The notes under the pieces are model-generated. The model made no database searches. It was not told where the DNA came from and was given only the letters and a program-made list of their open reading frames with translations. 37,313 bases of DNA from Tubiluchus corallicola. Lineage: Eukaryota > Priapulida > Priapulimorpha > Priapulimorphida > Tubiluchidae. Numbering within the stretch: the stretch's first letter is position 1; every line of letters starts with the position of its first letter. The DNA lies in assembly GCA_030141605.1 (NCBI GenBank), contig JAQGDQ010001507.1:1-37313 (forward strand), read 5' to 3'. Below are positions 9,983 through 21,481 of this stretch, piece after piece. The position numbers and the translations under genes are program-made.

Positions 9983-10056
9983 CTGTTTTAGTTTGTGATG
10001 ATGACATACTCATCGGTGAAGAAGACTTATTAAGAGCATATGGGTTATGGATATTG
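9983..10056 (+). CDS. candidate internal exon
   Basis: It is bounded by a good acceptor (TTCATTTCAG) and a strong donor (TTG|GTAAGT). Only one frame is open, reading VLVCDDDILIGEEDLLRAYG; it needs one base from an upstream exon and ends at a codon boundary. No family recognised. Confidence 0.25.
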
Positions 10057-10089
10057 GTAAGTCACATTAAGGCGATCGTCTCATAGTTG

Positions 10090-11700
10090 AAATCTGATAA
10101 TACAGTAATACAAAGACGGAGGCTTAAATTAGGAAACGAATTGTATATAATTTATGCCCAAGATTAATTTTTTGTAATGGTTGAATCAGAGTTTGTTTGG
10201 CTTTAAAAGACATATGAAATCACTCTTGCTCAGATCTTACTTACAATGCATTTTGGATTATAGTGCGATAACTACAGGACATCTGAAGTCCATTCTATTT
10301 CATTTCTCTTTTTCCTATCTTTGTCTAATAATTTATCTTAAGTGTTCCCTGTTTTCTTATAATTCTCTCTCTTGTAAATAAAATAGTTTTTTTCTTTACT
10401 TTTTCATGGTGGTTTTATAAACTTTGCTTCTTGACCACCATGCAGCATCTATTTCTTGTTGACAAACTATTATATAGTTTGTAACTATGTTAACAACTAT
10501 AAAACGCTACAGTATACTAATGTAGTTCTGTTACAATTATTGTAACTATATTTCTTTTTCCTAGTTATAGCGCATATTAGTTATAAAGGTAATAATGCAT
10601 ATTGCAATGTCAAAAATACATGCTGAAGTGATAATAAATTACAAATTACAATTTGCATAATGGTGGAAAGATACCGAAAAGTAAGGCACAAATTCACAAT
10701 AATTCGTGGTCCCGCAATGCACTACATTAATAAATATCAGCAAAGGAATTAAAAAGACAAAGAAATCAACAACGAACATGTTTAAAGAGACCTTTGGTTT
10801 CCATTGCGTTCATTAATTACATGTTGGAATTATGTGTCTTTAGCTTCGATGATAATTTCACTAGCATAATTGCTTTACAAAATTCACATGATAATTAGTA
10901 TCACATATTCTCAGCCATTTCCATTCTAAATGCCGTGATGGCAGAACTAACAACGCACTTGAAACATGGCCTCCCTTGACGAACTACGACAGTAAGAACT
11001 TTTCTTGTACATAATAATCAAGAAGAGCTTTCACTATGCACTGGTATACCAAGCGACTAAAGCGCAGATTGTCTTAAGATGTTTGCCGACATCAAGTTAC
11101 TGATAAAGGTTTCCTGATTAACAGCGTTAATTTTGATGTTTTCATATGACTCAGTAATTAATGTGGTCTCGCATCTTGCAAAGACAATATTGAAAAATTC
11201 AGATCAGGTATAAAAATCTACATACTGTAGGCTGCCACGGCTGCAGAACACACCTTTGACATTAGAGAAGTTAACAGAGGGAAGTATTTTTATTACATTT
11301 CATGAAGCCAAATGTTGGATATCATAATTATTACTTGTGAGTACTACTGATTGTTTCGCAATGGTAGTTGTGTGGAACATTTGTTTAGTCATCATGAGAT
11401 ATACCGACTGATGTGAAATATCAATTATTTTTCAACGAGAATTTAAAATCACAGTTTTTATCCTGGAGATCCCGAGAAGAGTACAGGCAGAACACATTTG
11501 CTGAATCCAAGTTCAGAACACAAGATGACCAGCATTTCACACCGGACTTAATGTTTTCGCATTCTGAGATTTAAAGTGCAGAGAATGCCTTTTATACATT
11601 AGTAATAATAATGTGCAGGTATAAGCTATCTTGGTCAGTTATTTTTACAAGTCGGTTACATCCTGGGAATACTTGCCCAATTTGCCACCTTAACTTAAGT
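10090..11700. other. no gene recognised; small palindromes
   Basis: Short perfect palindromes occur at about 10,462-10,482 (ACAAACTA/TAGTTTGT) and near 10,530 (GTTACAAT/ATTGTAAC). The rest is AT-rich with scattered open stretches and no recognisable product. Confidence 0.4.
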
Positions 11701-11723
11701 AATTTTAACTTTCTTTGTTTCAG

Positions 11724-11832
11724 CTGCCAAAACGAATACTTGGTTTTGCCTGGCGTGCACACTCTATGGAAAACGGATTGTATAATTATGTTCCATCAAC
11801 ATTGAATGGCAAATATTCCATCATTCTTCCAG
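11724..11832 (+). CDS. candidate internal exon
   Basis: It is preceded by a pyrimidine-rich acceptor (TTTCTTTGTTTCAG) and followed by CCAG|GTAACG. The frame LPKRILGFAWRAHSMENGLY continues to YSIILPG and begins at a codon boundary, which suits the end phase of the candidate exon at 9,983-10,056. The same frame stays open past the donor to 11,963, so it could instead be one longer unspliced segment. Product unknown. Confidence 0.3.
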
Positions 11833-11969
11833 GTAACGGCACTTTAATACAATACAAAGTCACAAACACAAATAGTGCAAGACGTTGGTTGGCGATTAAA
11901 ACATTTTGTATGCTGACATTTGACAAATGGTTTTCAGTGTGCATGCTTACTATATACGAAGACTAACTG

Positions 11970-13440
11970 GGAAACTTGGTAACCTAAACAATATCCAATG
12001 TATTTTTAACTGTGTCAATGCAAAATTGATTCTCAAGGTCTCCCAGTAACATTTAAACAGATACTGTTTACTATATCCTATAATAATTTTGATTTATGTT
12101 TTACTTCGACTTTATTAAAGCTCATGCAAGCATTACAAATACAAAAGCATTACATTACAATACAATTTTAAAGCAATGTACAAGACAAACAGTAAATACA
12201 ACTATCACAAAATTTAATAAACAAAATAATATCAAAATAGAAACCCTACTCATATTCCACTTGAAATTGCCATTTCACACATATTTATTTGGAAATGGAA
12301 ATGCAATTTTTCTGTAAGAAGGTTGCTAAAACTAGCTAATATGCTACCTACCGCCATTTAACTTTGAGAGGATTAATAAACGACATATTCTGCAAATTTC
12401 GTTTTCAGAAACCGCTAGATTATTTCATTGCAAAATTAATTTGCAATGGTCTACTGGTATTAAATAATCATTTTTCTATATGCATACATTACAATTGTAA
12501 TCCTCTTCACATGTCCTTTTTAGTTTGCATATAAACTTTGTGTATTGTCGGGCATAAATGGATTGGGTCTATTATTTTAATCAGTTAAATTATTTAATTA
12601 GTTAAATCAAAATTTACTAAATTTTGTATATTGTTATTTAAACTTTTCACTATAACGATGAAAGGAAACGATGACTTTTTTCATTTCACAGTTGGTTATT
12701 TAAATGATATTGCAGTGCGCAAACTATGTCAGCCTCCTTAAATTTCAACACAGTTGCAATCGAGCAAAACAGTTTAGAGAGACTATATGACCTTCATCAC
12801 ATCTGTTTAAAATACATCCTAACTAATTCTATGCACAATTAATGGCAAATCTGTTTTGTAATGTAATTTGATAAATCAGTTGATGTCAGTAGTAGAGCTC
12901 AATTTCCTGTTTTTATAGCCTTCTCTTCACTTCTCCCGCAGGCATCTGCAAAATTTTCTCTCACAAGTTTCCTGTAAACTAAAAGTTCGGTATATTTAAG
13001 AAGATTAAGAAGTGATAAGTTCTGCCATTTTGTATATAAGTTTTGTTTCTCATGACATTGAAGCATAATGGCTCATCCTATTTTCTGAAACCCAAACCTT
13101 GAGAGGCTATTGCTCTAATTTTGTTCGTAATTGTATATGCTCCTGACATCTAATTCCAACAGTTTTGATTACAAGGTTTCTTGCAGCTTGTCAGTAAATT
13201 TAATGCAGATATTTTTACAGCTCCAATGTTGATTCACCGAAACTACTTCAAGATCAAAAAGCATTCTTTACAAAAATAGCGTTGGACATTAACAGTTTTT
13301 AATCTTTCATACTTTAACTGTTATAATGTGCTACTGCATCTCTGCTCAATTAGCAGTACTCAAAAAATAGAAAAGCTGTATGAAAGGGGTATTTGATTTG
13401 TTTTTATTGATTTTAACAGTAGTTTTTTTACATTTTTGAA
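11970..13440. other. no gene recognised
   Basis: AT-rich sequence with short ACATT-type simple stretches near 12,120-12,200. Confidence 0.4.
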
Positions 13441-13443
13441 TAG

Positions 13444-13582
13444 AACAGGCCAATCTCCACCGCACGTATCCCTGATTAAAGATACTGCAAAAGCTGGTTA
13501 TAAGATACTGAGCAAAGCTTTTCCTCTTACCCTTAATTTAGTCACAGAAAAACCAACGTCCACGGAATTATCTAATAATTAG
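13444..13582 (+). CDS. candidate terminal exon
   Basis: After TTTTTGAATAG at 13,443 one frame is open for 45 codons (GQSPPHVSLIKDTAKAGYKI, then LSKAFPLTLN) to a TAG at 13,580. The composition is protein-like, but the acceptor is weak and no family is recognised. Its starting phase does not match the end of the candidate exon at 11,724, so at least one further exon would be needed. Confidence 0.2.
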
Positions 13583-14960
13583 AAAAGTGACTTTATACCT
13601 CGTTATAATGCCATTAGTTTTGGCAAACTTTTCATTGAAAATAGAGCAGACAAAATGGGAATGACTTGCCATATTCACTTGGCAAAGTAAAATATTTTAT
13701 GTGCTCTTGCAACCTAAGTTAAAAACGGAGATGGTATTCTATGGAAATGCATTTTTGTGCTTAAGAGCATTATTTTAAATCATATAAAATATTATTATTA
13801 ATATTTTAACAGTTTTATTAATTACAATTTTTAACAGCAAAATATTTACAGAGATTTTATGTTTTAGCATTAACAATTTTCCTGTTTTAAATCAAACAAA
13901 TTTTCCATAAGTTTCATTTCTGGATTGTTAAATTAAATTCATTTACGCTTTGAGCAGATATTTTACTTGTTTCTCTGTACTATGTCTTAAGATGTCTTTT
14001 TGTGTTATATTTTATTGATAATATGATTATATATTGTTGATAAAAAGCTTCAGCTGCTCCCATTATTTATGTAATTATATTCCTTAAATAAAATTTATTT
14101 TACCTTATCTTGTTTTATCTTTCTTGTCTCGTCTCTTTTTATCTTATCTTGTAGAATACAAGACAAGAATCATTACACAGAATCATTACAAAATGTCTGG
14201 CTGTCTTCTCAAAATATGAAGCAAAACAAAATCGTGGACTAACACTTGTATTGACTGAACTTATGATAATATTGAAGTGCGTCTTTACAGTCCTGAAGCC
14301 ATTATAGTCACTTAAAAATTTTAAGGTACCCTATTTTTGACAATGGATTTGCATTCAGGACACTAACAAAACATTATTTTGGGCACACTGTATTTTTGGA
14401 AAAAAAATTTTAAAAATGGCATCTGACATACTGGTTTCTTTTTGTAAGTTCTGAAGCACAGAAGGTTTTTAAAGTCTGCGAATCAGATGGCAGCGTTAGT
14501 TTTCTGCTGACATAGTTTAAGCATTTACAGAAATGTCGGCAAAAGGTGAAGTGAAACACTATTATTATGCGATTAATTAATGCTAACATAATGTAAAATA
14601 TCGATAAGAACAAGAAAAATATCAATAACTTTTTTCTTCTTGCTCTTGTATTTCTGTCACCCAGGCTCCCAGACAATGCAAAATGTCTTGACTCCAAAGA
14701 ATTTGTTAACGTATTCTTTTTCCCGTAATGGAAAATAGGGTAGTACATGAAAAATCGTCCTGTCTTCTTTTAAACATTACTTTATCTCCTTCAGAACTGC
14801 AACTTTCAAAATGAGCTAAATGATTACAATTTGTTACCGTTCCAGTCAGAAAAACCTCTGCTGTCCAATCATGCTTATTTGTTTAAATATTTATAAGTGA
14901 TTTAATTTGATAAAATTGAGAAAAACACGCACTTTTCAGCCACTTTAACTTAGCCTATTT
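13583..14960. other. no gene recognised; T/C-rich simple sequence
   Basis: Degenerate TTATCTTGTT/TCTCGTCTCT-like repeats lie at about 14,100-14,155. A 112-codon minus-strand frame at 14,410-14,748 is hydrophobic, low-complexity and unrecognised, so I do not call it a gene. Confidence 0.4.
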
Positions 14961-14964
14961 TAGT

Positions 14965-15600
14965 AGTTTGTTCTGCTTAATGATTTCGTCTGTGTGGTAT
15001 AAAAAAATATAACCTTTCCTTAATTTCATGATTTAATTTCTTTACACAACCTTATTTTAATTTAATTCCTGAAAGCTGTTTGTATGAAAATAGCTGAATT
15101 CGCCTTGCATGCATGCCTTCACAAAATGTGTACGTAAAATTTGCAACAGTTTTTTGTAAAATTTCCGCTAAACTATTAGATCACTGTGCCTGCATATCAT
15201 TTTGTTCTGTCAGAGTTTTGCTCAAAAAACAGGCTAAAATTGCGCTATCAGCGTTTTAACACAAAACAGGATAAGTTTTACAATTTTGCACTGTCAGCAG
15301 TTTTACGTATTTGACAGACCAGGAATAAGTCCCATCATTTCGCTCCGTCAGCGTTTTTCTCTATTGAAAGACCGGGATAGGTTTTGTCATTTTGCTCCTT
15401 CTGCCTAATTGATAGGCCGGGACGTTTTTACTTAATGAACGGTACTAGTGTTATCATTTTCTTCTGTCAGCGTTTTTCTTTATTAAAAGACCGGGACAAG
15501 TTTTGTCATTTTGCACCATAAGCGTTTTTACTTAATGAACAGTCCTAACTTTATCATTTTCTTCTGCCAACGTTTTTGCTTGAAACATTTCTATAACATT
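14965..15600 (-). mobile_element. element A, right terminal arm
   Basis: This is the inverted counterpart of 5,600-6,225. From inside outward it carries TGATTTCGTCTGTG, GCTGAATTCGCC, a CCTTCAC segment, GTAAAATTTGCAACAG, then degraded 53-bp units from about 15,268 to 15,590. It is closer to the right arm of element B (36,060-36,520) than to its own left arm; the stretch ACTGTGCCTGCATATCATTT is shared exactly with B. The order confirms that the array is on the outer side. Confidence 0.75.
15268..15590 (-). repeat. degenerate 53-bp array (inverted orientation)
   Basis: Units begin near 15,268, 15,321 and 15,374 at 53-bp spacing, then become irregular (45 bp and longer steps). The core word GTCAGCGTTTTT and the following AGACCGGGA recur. 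Confidence 0.85.
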
Positions 15601-15864
15601 TAAGTTGCAACAGACGCTGAATAAACACCACCGAGTTTCTTCAAAACATTTATGACAAAAGTCCTGCAATCTATTAGCTAACGATTTTCATTGTGCAAAA
15701 GGAAAGTCTAATCTTACAGATTTTATTTAGTAAAAACTACATTACTAACAATTGCCATGTGACACTTAGCTGCTGCTGGCGATATACTTCAGTACAACCT
15801 AAAGACATGTGCTCGCATCCAGCATAACCTCTTTGGTTAACGCATTTCAAGGACCAATTTTATA

Positions 15865-16230
15865 TTGGTTTTCGTAAACACCTCCACAGATGCAATAGAT
15901 GCTGCAACAAGGGCGCAAAAACCCGATAATTTATGGTTATCCCCGCTTGACTTTCCCACTGGAAAAAATAGAAAATTAGAATCTATCTACTGCAGCCTAG
16001 TCTTGGGCCAAGGTAATTTTAACACATTTCTAGAGCAAATTAGGCCAAAAGACGATGTATCTTGTACATGTGGCGCAAAGTCTCAAACTGTTATTACTAG
16101 GGTCACATTTAGTAGATCCTCTGAAAAGAGAAGAATTTTGAAGCGTTTTAGAGGAGCAGGATCTGCTGGATATTTATATAAACCGAGAATGTTGTGTATT
16201 ATGCACTTCTGCAAATCTGATAAGGGATGA
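15865..16230 (+). pseudogene. LINE C-terminal fragment with CysCysHis-type finger
   Basis: The frame reads YCSLVLGQGNFNTFLEQIR and VSCTCGAKSQTV, followed by a basic stretch. A short 'RLxxGHxxFNxxL' block followed by C-x-C-G and an ExxxH-like segment is the usual tail of Jockey/I-type non-LTR retrotransposon pol. The expected His and final Cys are lost. No reverse transcriptase is found upstream. It begins about 265 bp outside the right arm of element A, so it is probably an independent 5'-truncated insertion. Confidence 0.45.
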
Positions 16231-16234
16231 GATT

Positions 16235-18780
16235 ATTGTTAAAACAATGTGTAATAACTGATGTGAAAATTGTGAGATTAGTGTAGATAATATTGATATT
16301 ATAATGCTTTTAAAGAAAGCCTTGTTAAATAGTATTTGTGTAACACTATTATATAGAAATGATAAACTTGTTAGTAACTGAAAACATTGATAATTAAACA
16401 TACATTTCTTAACTTTTAGAATTCGAATATATTATATTTTGATGCCGTCTATGATAACAAGGATTCATAATTTACTACGTGTATTAACTAAAAAATTTAT
16501 AAAAAATGAAAAGAAAGAAAAAAAGCAAAATGATACACTTAGCAACCGTTTATAGCTGACCCTTACGCGTTCAATCGAAATGCAAACTAAGGGGTTAAAC
16601 CAAAAATTACTGAATCACGACTGACTTAATAACAGCTACCAAGAAGAGAAAAACAAAATGAAACCCAAGCAGAAGATGACCAGGAAGCTCTGCCCTCGAA
16701 TCTACGAGAACAGGATTCACGCTCGAAAAAATTGGCATAGAAAATTGAGTTCTGATTGGCCAGGCCGTGACTTCCGAGGCGGTTTAATCCTGCGACCTGC
16801 CACACTACCTCCACCTTTCTGAAATAAAAGAGTCCTCGCTTCTAGAAAACGCTAATTATTTCAGAAACAATGTTGACAGTTGACGCCAACCGCTTGCGTT
16901 TAACCTCAACGTGTAAAAAAAGAATTTTATTTTCCTAATCATTTGTGTGCACACGTGGATGTTCAGGTTTACAAAATTTCGAGTATGCTTTTGCTTTAAC
17001 TTAATTAGTACCTGATGTATCCACTTAATTACATTTACAATCACTTCTAAAGAAAAATAAAAATAAGATTCCTATACAACTTCTCTACGGATGCTAGAAC
17101 CAGTAACAATCAAATTAAATACTACAAATCTTCATTTATTTTAACAAAAGTGCATTTTTTAACATTAAAGGTTTTTTAACATTCGAAGCTGTGTTACTAC
17201 ATTTTATTAAAATAAAAAAAGATAAGTATCGCATCAGTTTTAATTTGTGCGGTATTTAAAGCATAAAGATCGTAGGCAAAGTGACATATACTATATCAAT
17301 TAATTAAGTCAACAAGCATTTTTTTTCTTAAGCTAAAGGTTAAAAAAATAATTCCTTGTGTGTTACGAGTTCTTGATTATTTACAAAAAGATTACAGGCG
17401 TATTATTGATCTCACATTTTCAGTATCAGCAGGGCAGTTCTTCATCAATGTTCCTACTTTTGTACCCTTTACAATTACGTAGTGATTTACAATTTCATTT
17501 TACAATTTCAATAACTGTATGAAGATGTATCTTTACAGCTGAAATCACTAACAAGAAAAAGTCGGACTTTAAATGATTTAGAACGTGACACGAGCTGGGG
17601 CCATTATGTGCGTTCTCAAGAAAAGACAAAAGAAGAAATTCAGTATTGATCAACCAAGGATGCAAAGTAAAAGACCACTCAATTGGGCAAGAATGATGAA
17701 GACATAAGTTAGCAAATTACAAATGGCTACGCAATCAACCAGATGCACTAACCAACCAGCTAATGAGATTAACAAAGATGACAACTAAAACAACCATGAA
17801 ATCGACGGTGTGTATATGCATTATTAATTTATTTTAGTAAAGTTGATAGGACAAGTCGAGATTTTTACTGAATTACCCGAGTTTTATGACAAGAATTCGT
17901 AATAATTATACAACTGACTGATTGTACCAAATAATTTCTAATATAAAAATAAACATCAGAACTAAATTGATTAATGCTAGGCTCAACAACAGGCCACAAT
18001 TGGAAACAATATTCAATTATTCAAGAACATTCATTGTACACTAATTCCTGATATGACAGGTTACTTTTGCCAAGTTTTCATTCACATTGTTACTTCTTCT
18101 CTAATTCTCTTCCTGCTTTTCTTTAGAGGATTAGAGCCTCAGTAATCACTTATTATAAAAAATAGTATTCGCTTTACGCAAAGATTTAATTAACAAAATT
18201 TTATTTGTTCTAAGCCTCTTCTTAAGCCTAAGGTTTATGTTGAATTGGCAATTTTCGTCTTTTTAGTAGAATTTACGGCAAGCTTGTAACCATCACTGGT
18301 CTAACTACGTTGTATGCATTTCTTTCCCTGATACAGCGTGGCGATTTAAAGGGACAAACCTGGGTCATCTCCATCCAGGTATGCATTTATTGGATAACAC
18401 GTGTTAACAGGGTTTCTCTAAATCAGCTGATCAAGTAAACATTGAAATTTGTGATTTTTTCCCTGTTTATTCCGTCTCTCTATTCGTTTTTGGACAAATG
18501 TTTCCTTTTTTTCTTCTCACGCTCCTTACAAAGGCCATTGTTAGGTTTATGTCTGTAATGAATTCCAAAACATCTATAGTCCGGTAAACGTATAAAAAAT
18601 GAGAAGATCTTTTTGCGAGCGTGGTTGTAGTACTCTTGGAAAGGTTAAAGTTCATTATTACTTTGCATCTCCATTCTCTGGTTTGAAGCTTGGTAATAAG
18701 ACATTCGCAGCTTTTACTCCTTGTTGTAAGCATCATGTCTACTATTACAGCAACGACAGAATTTATAGATCTCTCATGGT
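16235..18780. other. no gene recognised; LTR- or promoter-like patch at 16,740-16,850
   Basis: The patch at about 16,740-16,850 is GC-richer than its surroundings. It holds an inverted CCAAT box (TGATTGGCC) and then AATAAAAGAGTCCTCGCTT, an arrangement seen in LTR U3-R regions. No partner copy is present, so this is suggestive only. The rest is AT-rich. Sequence just below 18,787 may be the 3' LTR of the Gypsy element but has no second copy to compare with. Confidence 0.3.
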
Positions 18781-18786
18781 AAACCA

Positions 18787-19552
18787 TTAGACATTAGGAG
18801 TGTCAAGAAAATCAATTATTTTTTGTACGTTATTAACTGAAGCCTGGTCACCAGGTTGTGAATTGAGTTCACCTTCAGCGCTAGTGACGTCATTGGCCTC
18901 TAGGTAAAGCAATGAATTTTCACCAGTCTTTTCAGGGGTTAAAGGCTTTGGTAATTCAAGGGTTAATTCAGGTTGCGATAGATCACGAGTCGATAAGTCT
19001 CTTGTTTTATTGCTGTCAGCAGCGAGAGATGCCGTTTCAAGTAATTCTAACGTCTGAGTCCCAGGAAATTCGTTTCGTATGGGTGTTGATGTTAAAGGAA
19101 ATCGTCCTATAGGGATAGGTGTTTGTAGGTCTTTTAGTTTTCCACGATCCCTGGGGTGAGTTTCACTAGGACATGACCCTTCTTCCTGGATAGGACTCAA
19201 TGTAGGAGAGAAAAGCATAGGAGCCATTGGCAAGATGTCACGAAAACTCGACGAAATTTCAAGGTCATCTTCCGTTTCTTCAGCATGTAACTGCGTCTCG
19301 AGAGTCATTTCCGTGTGGCAATGTATAAAAGGGAGGTGGCAAACCAAAAGAGTCCATGTCCTCTCCTGGTAATGGTAGTTGCTCCACGGATGGTTCAAAT
19401 TGTAAACTTCTGTGTTCTTCCACATCAGGATCAACATTAGGAGCTATTAGAATCAGAAAGCTCATATCGTTGTGGTTGGACGTCAAACTAGTATTAGCAT
19501 CGCAAGAAACATCATGGGTTGTTTGTAGTTCTTCCGAGCTATCTCCACTCAA
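18787..19552 (-). pseudogene. Ty3/Gypsy pol C-terminal tail, frameshifted
   Basis: Two overlapping minus-strand frames (19,552-19,280 and 19,437-18,787) together give a Pro/Ser/Glu-rich, Leu-containing tail after the integrase, ending LDTPNV at 18,787. There is no catalytic motif. A low-complexity acidic tail after the integrase is usual in this Gypsy lineage, and the frame change at about 19,300-19,430 marks decay. The reading frame starts just beyond the integrase stop, with a 4-base overlap. Confidence 0.55.
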
Positions 19553-20760
19553 AGTAAAACCTTCTGCTGGAACATACTTCCATAATTTTGTACAATTTTT
19601 GGCTGTTGCTTTCTATCAGGTAGCTTAATTCTATAGGTTACATCAGATAATTTATCTAATATTACATAGGAACCGTGCCAATCGGACTGAAGTTTGGGGC
19701 TTTTGCCGACTTTCTTTTGAGGATTGAAGAGCCAGACTTTATCACCAGGGGAATAGAGAACAAGACCAGAGCGAACATCATACCTCTTACGCATTACTTC
19801 ACCAGTGAAATGCAAATTATTGCATACGAATTGATATACATCATACAAATGCCGTTCTAATTTTTCTAAGAACTCTACATAGTTAGTACACGTAAAGTTA
19901 GTAGGGGGTTTTCCAGTTAGTAAATTATGCGGGAGTCGTAACTCACGGAGTGAAACTGGTGGTCTCGTGTACAGCACTACGGTAGGACATTAACAACAGC
20001 AAGGGTAATTTACTGTCCCGGTCTTTTTGATTGTCAGAAGTGAATTGTGCAATTTGTAGCGTCAAAGTCCTAATGTATCGTTCTGCAAGTCCGTCACTTT
20101 TCGGGTTCAAAGCAGTAGCACGCGTTTTTTCAATGCCCATGAGTTTGCAGCATTGTTGGAAAATTTTGCTTTCGAAATTGCGGCCCTAATCGGAATGAAT
20201 TTCTAAAGGCATTCCATAACGGCAGAAAAATTCTTCAACTAATACTGAAGCTACTATTTCAGCTTCTTGGTTTGGGATTGCGTAAGCCTCTGGCCATTTA
20301 GAAAAATAGTCCATCGCAACCAAAACGAATTTGTTTTTACGCGAAGACAACGGAAGCGGCCCATCATCAATGGCCATCCTTTCCATAAATGCTCCTACAC
20401 GATATTGTTGTAAGGGCGTGCGCGGTTTACGTTGCGATCCTTTCTTACGACAGCAAACTTCACATGATCGTACAAAAAGTTCTACATCTCTATTCATACG
20501 TGGGCAAAAATAGCGGTATCGAGCGCGTTCTATTGTCTTATTTATAACGTAATGTCCAGCAGTCGGATTTTCATGTGTATCTTTCAAAATCTGTTTGCGT
20601 AAAGTGCGCGGAGCTATCCATTGCCACATGATCATATTTCCATTCGCGTTGTAAATTTCCGTTTTTCAATCGTAAGGCGTCCCAGTGAATTAAAATTTCT
20701 TTTGTAGTGGGGTTACAATGCGAAATTTTCTCCCATGACGGTTTAATAGCCAATTGTTCT
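19549..20760 (-). pseudogene. Ty3/Gypsy integrase
   Basis: In order on the minus strand: the H2C2 zinc-binding region (HENPTAGH, CEVC), the first catalytic Asp in ERMAIDDGPLPLS, the core segment VLVAMDYFSKWPEAYAIPNQ, the second Asp in HSD followed by a stop in place of the usual Gln (TAG at 20,183-20,185) and GRNFES, then the catalytic Glu in SDGLAERYIRTL. A GPY/F-like C-terminal domain follows (GDKVWLFNPQKKVGKSPKL, YVILDKLSDVTYRIKL). Upstream linker sequence at 20,753-20,640 is in another frame. The DDE triad is present but the stop and frameshift make it non-functional. It inserts reverse-transcribed element DNA in intact relatives. Confidence 0.9.
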
Positions 20761-21073
20761 AAGAATTCGCATACCGGACGTATATCAGCATCGCGCTTTT
20801 GCTACTCTTTGAAACTGAGATTGAAATCTCTTTTGTGGTTGATAAGTCAATGCAGCATTGCACTTACTAGTTTTCTTTCTCAGCCCATTATCTGATTCGC
20901 ATTCTTTTCCGCTAGAAATGTTTGTAACGGTTTAGAAATTAGGCGTCTTAGGTATCATGTGCTCCATTTGCTCAGATTGTTTTTCATGAGATTCATTGCT
21001 CTCATTATTTGGATTATCGTCTCCCTTTTTGCGGAAAAATTGTCTAGCTTTTATTCTAGCTAAACCACTATCA

Positions 21074-21481
21074 TCATCGCCAAGTGGAAATTCCTAGGTT
21101 AAGTTCAGAAGGTTCATAGTTAAAACATTTTTCTCTGGGTTGACAATGAGAACAACTGACCAAGCAAGGTCTTTGCGATAATGCGTCTGCGTTACAATGA
21201 CTAGTTTCACTACGCTGTACAATAACATAGCCGTACTGATCTAATTTACTGATCCAACGAGCTAATTGACCCTCGGGTCGCTTAAGTGAGCGAAGCCATC
21301 GTAGTGCTGCGTGGTCCGTGCGTATTGTAAACGGATTACCGTATAAATAATGATGAAATGACTAACAGCTTTATAAACAGCTAGTAGTTCTTTACGCGTT
21401 GCACAATAATTGCGTTCAGGAAGGAAAGGACCTGACTGTAGTATCCTAATATGCGTTCATGTCCATGTTGCACTTGTGAAA
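21074..21481 (-). pseudogene. Ty3/Gypsy RNase H and tether
   Basis: On the minus strand the sequence reads VQHGHERILGYYSQ, ERNYCATRKELLAVYKAV, then after a one-base shift HHYLYGNPFTIRTDHAALRW, EGQLARWISKLDQYGY and CNADALSQRPC, the standard Gypsy RNase H with its following Cys-rich tether. The frame stops at 21,074. Reverse transcriptase should lie upstream (higher coordinates) but is replaced at 21,482 by an unrelated palindromic repeat, so the element is cut there. Codons between here and the integrase are broken by further shifts. Confidence 0.88.

Noticed and set aside
14645-14695. A short AGCCTGGGTGACAGA-like word resembling the end of a primate Alu (read on the minus strand)
   Set aside because: Only about 15 bases match, with no Alu body around it, so contamination or homology is not supported.
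18467-18787. 106-codon minus-strand frame after the Gypsy pol
   Set aside because: No motif, AT-rich, and overlapped by a similar-sized plus frame; more likely LTR or flank than an env-like gene.
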